Below are positions 49,815 through 59,700 of a DNA stretch of 64,000 nucleotides, in pieces (position 1 is the first letter of the stretch; every line of letters starts with the position of its first letter). The stretch covers positions 1 through 64,000 of the forward strand of contig JAFQCX010000009.1 in NCBI GenBank assembly GCA_017416245.1. The letters run 5' to 3'. The translations under genes were made by a program, and so were the position numbers. The notes beneath the pieces are model-generated. The model searched no databases, was not told the origin of the DNA, and saw nothing but the letters and a program-made list of their open reading frames with translations. The stretch comes from Oscillospiraceae bacterium (GTDB lineage: Bacteria; Bacillota; Clostridia; Oscillospirales; Oscillospiraceae).

Positions 49815-49847
49815 GAAAATCAGAAAGAAACAGAAGGGAAGATGGTC

Positions 49848-52034
49848 ATGTCAAAGCTTTGGTATGAATCCTGGTCGCAGAACCGAAACGAAGCCCTACC
49901 TGTTGGCAACGGCAGAGTGGGCGCGCTGGTCTACGGCAATCCCTATCGGGATACCCTTTCTCTCAACGAGGAAACGTTGTGGTCAGGCGCGCCTTACGGG
50001 GAAGAGCCACCCTATGACAGCGCCGTTTTGGAAAAGGCGCGGCAGCTCATAGCCCAAAAGGAATTTTCCCAGGCGGAAACCTACTTAAACGAAAACCTGA
50101 TGAAGGGCATTCGCTCTCAGACCTACCTGCCTTTGGGCAAGCTGAGCTGGGAACTGAAGCATAATCACCTGATGGGTGTACTGTCCTACCGCCGTGAGCT
50201 GGATTTAAAGCAGGGAATTCTGTCTTCCGTGGCGGAAATTCTCTGCCGGCAAAACAGCTTGGACGACCGGCAGGAAGTGATGACCCAGAAAAAGACCTAC
50301 TTTGTTTCCTTAACAGAGGATGTGCTGGTAGTGCGTTTGGAAAGCGACCGGGCTATCAGCTCCAATCTGAGCCTGGATCTGCAGCTGCCGGGTACGGTGA
50401 CCTACAAAGGACAAACTCTCACAGCAAAGGGTCGCTGCTTTACCTTCTTTGATGAGTACGACTGGGAGAACAGCCTGCAATTTGACGAAAGCAAGGAGAG
50501 TGTTCCCTACGCGGTAGCCGTGGGCATCCAAACCGACGGACAGGTGATGGGGGAGGGCGTCACAACTGCCATTTACGGGGCAAAAGAGGTGACGGTGATC
50601 CTCAGCATTGCCACCGGCTTCAACGGCTATGACAAGCAGCCTATCTCTCAGGGCAAGGACTACGAAAAGCAATGTATGGAAACCCTGGAAAAGGCAATGG
50701 CGATCCCCTACGAGGAGCTGAAAAGCCGCCATATTGCCCGCTATAAATCCCAGCACGACCGCTCGGAAGTCTGTATTGAGGGCGAAAACAGAGATCACAT
50801 TCCCACAGACCGTCGGCTGGCATTAGCCCAAAGGGGAGAAGAGGATGTGACCCTGGCGCAGGTGCTCTTTGACTACGGCAAGTACCTGATGATCTCCTCC
50901 TCCCAGCCCGGAGGACAGGCAACCAACCTGCAGGGCATTTGGAACGAGGAGGCCCTTGCGCCCTGGAACTGTAACTATACCTTAAACATCAACACCCAGA
51001 TGAACTACTGGGCAGCGGAGCTGGTAGATCTGCCGGAGTGCCACCTGCCTTTGATAGAGCTGACCCGGGAGCTGGCCCGGCGGGGCAATGCCTACGGGCT
51101 TTCCGGCTGGTGCACGCCTCACAATACCGACCTGTGGCGGTTCAACCGTATGGCGACCCGTTACGCTATGTATGGGCTGTGGGATATGGGCGGCGTGTGG
51201 CTTGCCCGCCATATTTATGATCACTATTGCTACACCTTGGATAAGGACTTCCTGGAAACGTATATGGCTGTTTTGCGTGGTGTCTATGATTTCCTGGCAG
51301 ACCGACTCACAGAGGATGCAGAGGGATATCTGATTCTGTCGCCCTCCACCTCTCCTGAAACCATGTATCTGCATCAGGGGCAGGTCTGCTCCGTCACCGG
51401 TACGGCGGCGATGGATCTGCAGATGATCGAAGATTATCTTAACTATATGCAGGAGCTGGAGGAGGTGCTGGGAGGGGATACCTGCCGCTATGCCGCAATG
51501 GCAAAGAAGCTGCGCCCCCAGGTGATCTCCCAAGAGGGCAAGCTGCTGGAATACGGTGAAGAACTTCCCGAAACCGAGGATATGCACCAGCACCTGTCCC
51601 ACCTGTACGGCATCTATCCCGGCAGCAGCATTCCCAAGGGCACAGAATTGTATGATGCCGCCCGCAAGGCGCTGGACGACAGAATGGCGCGAGGCGGCGG
51701 CAACAACGGCTGGGCAAATATCTGGGCGGGGCTGTGTTATGCCCGTTTTGCCGACGGGGAAAAGGCTTACGAGAGTATTCAGAGAATGATCACCCATACG
51801 TTGTATCCCAACCTGCTGAATATCTGCCCGCCCTTCCAGATCGACGGAAACTTCGGTGTTTCCGCGCTGGTGTGCGAAATGCTTCTGCAAAGTGACAAAA
51901 CCGGCATTTATACCCTGCCGGCGTTGCCCAAAGCCTGGGAAAAAGGCTATGTGCGGGGCTTAAAAACCCGCGGTGGCAAAACCGTCAGCTTCCGCTGGGA
52001 GAATGGCAAGGTTTTTGACCTGCAAATAAACTAA
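49848..52034 (+). CDS. GH95 alpha-L-fucosidase/galactosidase
   Basis: GH95 enzymes release alpha-1,2-linked L-fucose (some act on L-galactose) from host glycans. The 728-residue protein has the N-terminal beta domain (NEALPVGNGRVGALVYGNP; LNEETLWSGAP), the catalytic Asn pair in YTLNINTQMNYW (about 378-389), the acid glutamate in LSPSTSPETM (about 498-507) and the base-side aspartate in PPFQIDGNFG (about 662-671). It has no signal peptide and is shorter than secreted GH95, so it should act inside the cell on imported oligosaccharides. ATG 49848 is 8 nt after AAGGGA; upstream ATGs at 49842 and 49794 are less likely. Confidence 0.93.
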   Translation: MSKLWYESWSQNRNEALPVGNGRVGALVYGNPYRDTLSLNEETLWSGAPYGEEPPYDSAVLEKARQLIAQKEFSQAETYLNENLMKGIRSQTYLPLGKLSWELKHNHLMGVLSYRRELDLKQGILSSVAEILCRQNSLDDRQEVMTQKKTYFVSLTEDVLVVRLESDRAISSNLSLDLQLPGTVTYKGQTLTAKGRCFTFFDEYDWENSLQFDESKESVPYAVAVGIQTDGQVMGEGVTTAIYGAKEVTVILSIATGFNGYDKQPISQGKDYEKQCMETLEKAMAIPYEELKSRHIARYKSQHDRSEVCIEGENRDHIPTDRRLALAQRGEEDVTLAQVLFDYGKYLMISSSQPGGQATNLQGIWNEEALAPWNCNYTLNINTQMNYWAAELVDLPECHLPLIELTRELARRGNAYGLSGWCTPHNTDLWRFNRMATRYAMYGLWDMGGVWLARHIYDHYCYTLDKDFLETYMAVLRGVYDFLADRLTEDAEGYLILSPSTSPETMYLHQGQVCSVTGTAAMDLQMIEDYLNYMQELEEVLGGDTCRYAAMAKKLRPQVISQEGKLLEYGEELPETEDMHQHLSHLYGIYPGSSIPKGTELYDAARKALDDRMARGGGNNGWANIWAGLCYARFADGEKAYESIQRMITHTLYPNLLNICPPFQIDGNFGVSALVCEMLLQSDKTGIYTLPALPKAWEKGYVRGLKTRGGKTVSFRWENGKVFDLQIN

Positions 52035-52044
52035 CATCAGAACA

Positions 52045-52087
52045 TATAAAACTGCCCCAATCCGTTTGGACTGGGGCAGTATATTTT
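52045..52087. terminator. Terminator between GH95 and the MFS gene
   Basis: Stem ACTGCCCCA / TGGGGCAGT (about 52051-52080), with a partly paired loop, followed by ATATTTTTAATTT. It lies between two convergent genes. Confidence 0.75.
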
Positions 52088-53358
52088 TAATTTACGGGGC
52101 TTTTCGCTTTGCCGGTTACTACTGACCGGAGAATCACATAGATCAGCCAGATAACGCAGCAGAACAGGCAAACACCCAAAAGCAGCCAGAAAACGCCAAA
52201 CCAGCCGTGCTTGTCGGCAACAGAGCCGAGGCCGTAAGAGCTTATGGTGCTGCCTAAGTAGCAAAAGCCGTTTAGTATGCCGGCAAACATACCGGAATTC
52301 AGCTGCTTTCGCATAAACATAGGATAAATGGAGGAGATCAAGCTGTTGATACTGGAGGCTAGAAGGTTGGTGAGAATCAGACCGACCAGCATTGCCGCCA
52401 TAATTTTTGCGCCCAAGCTCCACAGGATGACCCCTAAAATTCCGCTGATAGCCGCAAAGCAGACACAGCTGTGGGTGATGTAATCCGGTATTTTTTTGTG
52501 CACGGCCAAAGCAAGGGCGTTGCCGAAAATGGCAACAATGGGAAGGATAAGGGTCAGCAGGATCGCTATAGCATCAGGCAGGGCATATTCCTCTTTGAGA
52601 ACAGAGGGGACCCAGGTGGTCAAGCCGTCCTTCACCAGATTGGTCACGATTGCGAACAGGCACAAAAAGACAATGCTGAGGATAACCGGCTTTGTCATCG
52701 TCCCGGACGCTTTGCTGCCGGCGTTGGCAGTCTCTTTCTCCTCGGGGGCATCCTCCCGGGCCTTTTGAATCAAAGCCATATTTGTGGCCTTTTGATAGGA
52801 GAAAAGCCAAATCCCTGCCACCAAAAGGTCTGCAAAGGCGGCGGCATAAAAAGAGAGCTTAAACCGGTTCAAAAAGGCAAACAGTGCGCCAAGGGCGTAG
52901 GCCGCCAGCGTTCCGCAGGCCACGGTTGTGCCCACTACAACGCTGGATTTGCCCAATTCTGAAGTTGCCAGCGACTCAGACAGCAGGCGGATCAAGGTGG
53001 GCCACAGAAGGGACAGGGCAAAGCCGTTTGCCAGCCACAGCCATTTGACAATGCCAAAGTCAGAGCTGACGGCAATTGTCAGATTCAGAAGGGAAGACAA
53101 GGTCAGACTCACAAAGATGGTCAGCTTGATGGGGTAACGTTTACACAGTAGGCCGTTGACCACCTGGCCGACGCCGTAGGCAAAGAAGAAAAACGTGGGA
53201 GGTAGTCCCGCTTCCGCTTTCGTCACCTGATAAAAGTCGATGATTTGCGTAATGTTGGCGGAGTAATTTACCTTTCCCAAATAGGACGTGGCATACACCA
53301 GCCAAACCAAAAAGATCAGGAATCCTGCCCCGCCTTTTCCGGGGTTTTTCACCTTCAT
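52087..53358 (-). CDS. MFS transporter of the organophosphate:phosphate antiporter type
   Basis: The 423-residue protein has 12 predicted TM segments with a charged central loop (about 195-230; QKAREDAPEEKETANAGS). The first TM region LVYATSYLGKVNYSANITQII and the loop FAYGVGQVVNGLLCKRYPIK look like the GlpT/UhpT (OPA) group. In human-gut Clostridia such carriers often bring in sugar phosphates or oligosaccharides; the substrate is not known. ATG 53358 follows GGAAGGGAAG; the open frame to 53409 lacks a ribosome site. It is convergent with GH95. Confidence 0.82.
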   Translation of the reverse strand: MKVKNPGKGGAGFLIFLVWLVYATSYLGKVNYSANITQIIDFYQVTKAEAGLPPTFFFFAYGVGQVVNGLLCKRYPIKLTIFVSLTLSSLLNLTIAVSSDFGIVKWLWLANGFALSLLWPTLIRLLSESLATSELGKSSVVVGTTVACGTLAAYALGALFAFLNRFKLSFYAAAFADLLVAGIWLFSYQKATNMALIQKAREDAPEEKETANAGSKASGTMTKPVILSIVFLCLFAIVTNLVKDGLTTWVPSVLKEEYALPDAIAILLTLILPIVAIFGNALALAVHKKIPDYITHSCVCFAAISGILGVILWSLGAKIMAAMLVGLILTNLLASSINSLISSIYPMFMRKQLNSGMFAGILNGFCYLGSTISSYGLGSVADKHGWFGVFWLLLGVCLFCCVIWLIYVILRSVVTGKAKSPVN

Positions 53359-53399
53359 TTTAAACGCTTCCCTTCCTGTTTCCAAACGAAACCACGCAC

Positions 53400-53428
53400 A
53401 TACTACCACATCTTTCCAGCCAAATCAA
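53400..53428 (-). promoter_or_regulatory. Promoter of the MFS gene
   Basis: On the minus strand TTGATT (53423-53428), 17 nt, TAGTAT (53400-53405), TGG extended -10. Confidence 0.65.
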
Positions 53429-53467
53429 TAAGAGATAGGAAAAATATTTTTGGGCTTGTTTGTTGCC

Positions 53468-53496
53468 TTGCATTATGCCTGCAGGAGATATATAAT
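53468..53496 (+). promoter_or_regulatory. Promoter of the truncated AEC transporter gene
   Basis: TTGCAT (53468-53473), 17 nt, TATAAT (53491-53496). It is 25 nt before the start codon and looks functional although the gene is not. Confidence 0.72.
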
Positions 53497-53520
53497 TACC
53501 CCTGAGAAGGGAGGCATTTT

Positions 53521-53640
53521 ATGAATGCGCTGTTGGAACAACTGCTTGTGTTGTATCTGTTTATATTTTTAGGATGGATTCTCGGTAAATGGAAAAAGGA
53601 CCCCCGCAACAGCGCCATAACGCAGTATGGGTGTTGTATG
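53521..53640 (+). pseudogene. Relic of an AEC (auxin efflux carrier) family transporter
   Basis: Starting at ATG 53521 after GAAGGGAGG, the first about 34 residues (LLVLYLFIFLGWILGKWKKD) match the first TM of AEC carriers such as malate/auxin exporters. The rest of the roughly 300-residue carrier is missing. A +1 frame from about 53610 (VWVLYAPVLLNL) recalls the next TM, so a frameshift and a deletion are likely. The frame then runs into a strong terminator (53663-53707) and on into the end of the adhesin gene on the other strand. Promoter and ribosome site are still intact. Confidence 0.6.
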
Positions 53641-53662
53641 CCCCCGTTCTGCTTAACCTCAC

Positions 53663-53708
53663 AAAAAATTCCCGGAATGCAGGAATGCATTCCGGGAATT
53701 CTTTTTTG
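53663..53708. terminator. Bidirectional terminator between the AEC relic and the adhesin
   Basis: Stem AATTCCCGGAATGCA / TGCATTCCGGGAATT (53669-53700) with loop GGAA, A6 before and T6 after. Confidence 0.9.
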
Positions 53709-53734
53709 GAAATTTACCAGAGAATTGCTGGGTA

Positions 53735-56700
53735 TCAATCTGCAAAGTGCTTGCGGGAGAGGAGCAGAACAAACAGACAAGCCACGCTGGACAGCATCAG
53801 GGACATTGTTAGCCACAGATTCGTACCGTCGCCGGTTTTGGGGTTCTCCGAAACGTTGTAGTAGGTGTTGACAAACTTAAACGCGTCGGTGCCCTCTCGT
53901 TCCACAGCGACCTGCAGCTGGCCGTCTTCACTCTGGGTGACACGCACGACGATTTCATAAACCGTCTTGTCGTAGGTCATATGCGCCACATCTCCGACCA
54001 CCTCAGAGAGCTTGTAGGTGTAGGTCTTGCCCACATCCTCAGCAGTGAAGGTCAGGGGAAGCGCAGCCTTGCCGTTTGCATCAGAGGTAAAGGTCTGCTT
54101 CCAGCCTTCCCGCTCCAGCAGGAACTGGAAGCCCTCCAGGCTGAAGTCCTTGCTGGAATTGTTCACCAATTCCTTGTTCACGTTAACGGTAACAACAGCG
54201 GCTTCCGGCGTGAAGATGTTGGTAAAGCCTGCTTCCTGAACGGTCTCCGTGCCCTTTGTGACAGCGGTGACAGCCTGCAGCTGGCCGTTCACATCCGTTA
54301 CCGTAACGGTGATGGTGTAGTTGGTTGCGTCGTAGGTGATACCTGCAGCGCCTTCCTTCTTTTCTTCCAGGGTGTAGGTGTAAGTGCCCTCGGAATTGTA
54401 GGTGACGGTTTCGAATGCGAAGTTGCCGTCAGCATCGTTCTTGGCGGTGGCGATCTCAGCGCCGGTTTGGGCATCCTTCAGGATAAAGGTGAAGTCGTTG
54501 GCCTTCAGCTTCCGGCCGCCGGTGAGGGTCTTGGTGCCGGTGAAGGTAACAGCAGTTTCCTTTGCCTTGTAGGAGTTCTGGAATACAATGCCTTCTACCG
54601 CGGTATAGTCATCGTTTTCTCCGGAGGAAGCCTTTTCGTAGGTGACAGCCGCCTGGAGCTGGCCAAGGCCGTTGTCGGTTACGGTAACGGTTACCCGATA
54701 TACGGAGCGGTCGTAGCTGACGCCCGGGAAGTTATCGACCCACTCGTGGATCAAGTACTGATACACACCGGTGGTGTCAAAGGTCAGCGCGTCAAAGCTG
54801 AAGCCTGCGCCGTTGTCGGAAACGGTTTGTATAATGTTGCCGCCAAGGGTGGTCAGGACAAACCGGAATGCGTAATCATCCAGGTCCTTCTTGTTCTCCG
54901 GCAGGCTGGATTCGTCGGTGAAGATCTTGCCGTTGGTGGCTGCGGAATTGCCTTCCACCTGGACAGTCACAGAAGTAGCCTTATAAATGTTGGTGAACAC
55001 GATGCCGCCGGGCTGGGCGAGGGTATCCTCGTCAACGGAGGCGATCTGGGCTGTCAGCTTGCCGAAGCCGTTATCTGTGACGGTGACAGTTACGGTGTAC
55101 ACCTTCTTGGAGTAGGTCACGCCCTTGTAGACGTATTCGCCGGTGACGGGGTCGGGGGTAATGGGATCGCCGTTTTCATCCAGCTTCTGCTCTGTGACCT
55201 CGTACTGGTATGTGCCGATTGCGGGATAGGTGATGTTGCCGAAGTCCACGTTGCCTTCTGCGTCGTTCTTGACCACGCCGTTGGCAGGACTGGGTGCTCC
55301 GGCAATGGGTTCGATCCGGAAGCTGAATTCATTCTCATTCAGGTCTCTGCCCACCAGATCCTTGTGGGCCAGCAGATGGATGGTAACAGGATCTGCCTCA
55401 TAGGTGTTAATGATGGTCGCTACCGGACGACTGACACTGCTGAGGGGCTGTGTCTGCCCATCCAGCTTCGCTACAAGCTGGCCGTTGCCGCCGTCTTCCA
55501 CACGAATGGTAAAGGTCTTGGCGATTGCGTCATAGGTGATGCCGTTATACTTGTTGTTCACTGCGCCATGGGGGATAAGCTCGCTGATGGAGTAGTCGTA
55601 TACACCCACAGAGTCAAAGGAGAGAGGCGCAAAGGCGAAGATACCGTTGGCATCGTTGTATACCGTCTCGGTGGTGCCGTCGGGGTGGGTCAGGGTCACG
55701 TGGAAATCGTTGGCATTCAGCGGACGCTGGAAGGAACCCACGTTCAGCACCTTGTTTGCGTGGATCTTCAGATCGGTGACAGGGGAGGCGGTATAGGTGT
55801 TGTTGAATACGATTGCGTTTACAGGAACGCCGTCCTTGGAATAGGTAGCGGTTGCTTTCAGCTGTCCCAGACCATTGTCGGTTACAACGACAGTCACCAG
55901 ATACTCGGAATCATCATAGGTGATGTGGGACTGGCTGCCTGCTGCTTCAACGAGCTTGAACACATAGGTGCCAACGCTGTCAAAGTAGAGTTCACATTCT
56001 TCTCCACCCTCAGTGGTCGTAAACACAACGTCTCCGCCAGGGCGCACAGCAGATGTAATATCTGAATAATTCTTCACGGTATCCAGAGAGGTTTTGATTT
56101 TGATAGTATCATTGCTGTCCGGACCGCTGACCTTGGTAAGATTGAATTTGAACTCTCCCGCCACAATGTGGGCGGTCATATCGGGATTCTGCACCCCGGG
56201 GGTCAGGTTGGTCAGGGTCTTATTGCCGCTGAGCTCCAGAGTATCGGGTGCTGCTGTATAGCTGTTTTCGAAGGAAATGCTGTTAAAGATGTTGTTCTCA
56301 GGAACTGTAGTCAACTGATTGTAGTTGGTCTCGCCATTCTCTCGCCACGCAATCTCGGTGATTGCTGCGTTGTTGCTATTGGGAGACACCGTAACACGGA
56401 TCTCATAGATGGTGTCATCCACAACGAAGCCGTTGCCGCTGGTGCTTGTTTCCTTCATCACATAGTAGTAATTGGTTGCGGAGGTGGTAAAAGGATAGGT
56501 CTCAGAGGTGAAGACGATGTCACCGTTTGCGCCGTTCTTTGCGGGGAAGGCGGTGGGGTTTGCGGGAATGACAAAGTCTGCGCCGGTTTTGTACAGCACG
56601 AAATCGAACTGGCCGTCCTTTAAGGTGGCGCCGGTCAAGGTCTTCTTGGCGGCAATAGTCAGCTTGGTGGACTGGGTCACATAGCTGTTGGTAAAGCCTG

Positions 56701-59700
56701 CGCGTACTGCCCAAACATCGGTAACAGTGTCGTTGTCGATATCGGTGGGAGTGATGGTTACGGTCTCATCCACCTTTTCAACAGAAGAGATCTCCAGCTT
56801 GCCGTCCAGATCGGTATCTGTGACTATCACCTTAAAGTCGTGGTGGGTACGGTCATAGGTCCAGCCGGTCTTCAAATTGGCAGGAATATCCTCTGTTATG
56901 CGGAAATAGTGGCTGCCCACGGAATCAAAGGGGATGCCGGAAAGGTCGATTGCGGCAGTACCTTTGTTGTCGTTGTTGGCATCATAGTCGGGATGGCTGG
57001 GGTCGGTGGGGTGGCTGATCCGGATGGTAGCTTTGTTTTCAAGCGGTTTCCAATCGGAGATAGCGGGATCATATCTTTTCAGCAGGAAAAGGAAGTTGTA
57101 GCCATCCGGCAAATAGGCGGGACTGCCTAAATCCACGATCAGCTCTTTATTTACCTGCAAAGTGATAGCAGGATCGGTATCGTCGATCACCACATCATCG
57201 GGAGTATAGGCGTTCTGCACAGCTGCTGTTGCGACAGTGTCCTTCGCGATAGCTCCGTTAAAGCTGCCGGCAGTCACTGTGTAGCCGCTGTCGGCGGTAT
57301 AGCCGTAGGGGATGTTGGTGGTGCCCTCGGTCAGCTCTTCTGTAACGGTATATGCCGTGCCCTCGGGGATGCCGGTGATCAGCGCCTGCTCTCCGTCCTT
57401 CAGGGTCAGAACGGTTCTGCCGTTTTGGTCAAGCGTGGTGAGAACGCCGTTTACATAGACCTGCTTGCCTGCCAAACCTGTCAGCTCCACGGTAATGCGG
57501 AAGCTGTGGTTGACGGCCTGAGGCTGGGTGCCCTTGTTATAGGTAACGTCCTTGGTCACCAGCAGGCTGCCGTACTGCTGAACATCGTTGGTATAGGTGA
57601 TGTTGTGGAGCTGATTTTCAGCCACAGTGCCGCTGGCGGTAGCACCGTTGACAGTGCTGTTGGGGGCAACGATGCCACCCAGTGTGTAGCCCGCCCGCTC
57701 GCGTTCAGTAATTGTGTAGGTAGCGCCTACATCCAGGCCGGTGATGGTCACCTGCTCGCCTGCTTCCAGATAAAGGGTGAAGGCGTTGTTTGCCAATACC
57801 TTTTGGATGCTGACACCGTTTACGGTTTCGGTGTACAGGCCGTCAGTGTCGCCGGAGAGGGTCACGTCAAAGATGAAATCGCCGGTGGCGGTGGCATTTC
57901 CTGCCATAACCTTGCGCAGGGTGAAGCCCTGGGCGGGGGAATAGGTGATGCGGCCATTGTTGCCCAGATAAGCAAGCTCAAAATGGTGAGAAGCTCTGTT
58001 CTGGCCGTCCACGGCGATGTCCACCAGCTGATGCAGCCGGTACTTAAAGCTGCCGGTGGGGTTGTTTTCTTCTTTTAATTTGTCGTGCTCGTGGATGGTG
58101 TGGTAGTGCATGGTGCCTTCTTTAATGTAGTAGACACCGTCGTTGTCCACGGCATAGTTATTGCTGTCAGCGAGCAGCTTCTGGGAAACTGCGCCGTAGT
58201 GGATATCTACCTCGGCATCCACTGTCACACCGGTTTGAGTGGCTGCATTCTTAGATACGTAAGTTCTGTGCTGGGTGTAATAGGTCACAGAACCGTCGGT
58301 AACGGGGGCGGAGGTCAGCTTCTGATAGCTTGTTCCGTTGTTGATGTAAAGGTCAGTGTCCTCGGTGAAGTAATAATGCTCATTTTCTGCGCTGGGCTCA
58401 AAGTAAGCATAGGAGATATGGTTTTTGGCGGTATCGTAGAGGACTGCGTCACCCTTGTCGGGGTGATTATCGGGGTTGCTCCAGTCCTGATTGTCTGCGC
58501 CGTCCCAGTACCAGGCGTTGGTATACAGATAGTAATTGCCGTCGGCATCCTTTGCCTGATAGCCTTCCCGCAGGAAGTCCTGGATGTTTTCGGGGGTCAA
58601 TGCGCTGTGGACACCCACTTCGTATACCAGGCGGATAGGCTCGGCTTCATTATAAGTAATGGTAGCGGGGGTCTGTTCGGTGATCTCCTCGCCGGAGGCT
58701 GCCTGCACATCAATCTGATAGGTAACGGTGGGCAGCAGGGAGGCAGGCACCCGGAAGGTGACCAGCTGGGGGGTCTTTGCTTCCAGAACAGGCTGACCGC
58801 CCACCTGGGTGATCTCCTTGGATACCATTACAGCCACATACATCATATCGGAGGCGTGGGCAGTCTGAGAATCGGTGGTAGTGCCCAGCATACCGTAGGA
58901 GGCGTTGGCATAGGCCGCACCTGCGGGGATAGCGCAGTTGGGGTCGTCGTAATCCCAGAAGCCCAGGTAGTCGCCGTTGGCATCACTGAACCAGCCAATG
59001 AGATTGCTGTATTCGCCGGTAGTGGCGTTATAGGCGATCTGTCCGGCATCGTACGCGTGCTGGATCAAATCGTGCACGGTTGCGGTTTCGGTAATGCCCA
59101 GCCGCTGCTTCAGCGCCCAGACCATATTATCACCCAGGGATGTGGGATTCTCGGCGGTGCCGAACTCCTGGTTAAGCAATGCCTGGGCCAGTCTTTGGCC
59201 GGTGAACAGAGTGTCGCCCACCAGAATGCCCTTGATGTTCTTGACCTGCATACCGGTGCCGATCTCGTCCACAAAGGTCACATAGCCGCCGGAATTGGCA
59301 TCGGCGCCTTCAATGCGGGTAACATTGTAGCTTGCCTTCAGGTTGATTTCGTTGACGATTCCCTGGAAAGCGGAGCTCAGGTTACTTGCGTCGTCAGCAG
59401 GGAAGTAGCGGTCGGTATAGTTCTTGCTGGCGGCGGTGATGGTGTCGTCGTATGCAATGGTGACATTTTCGCCGGCGGCACGGAAGGACATCGTCTGATT
59501 CTGCTGATTGGCAAGGCCGAGATAGGTATTCCACCAGCCCTCGGGGTCACTGCGGGTCTGGGAGGTGTCCAGCACAGCCTCGGCAATGGATACGCCGTAG
59601 CTCTCGCTGACGCCCAGGCCCACGGTGTAGAAGTAAGCAGAGGTGTTATACTTGTCTGCGATCTTTTCTTTTACGTAAGCTGCAGTCAGCTGTGTCAAAA

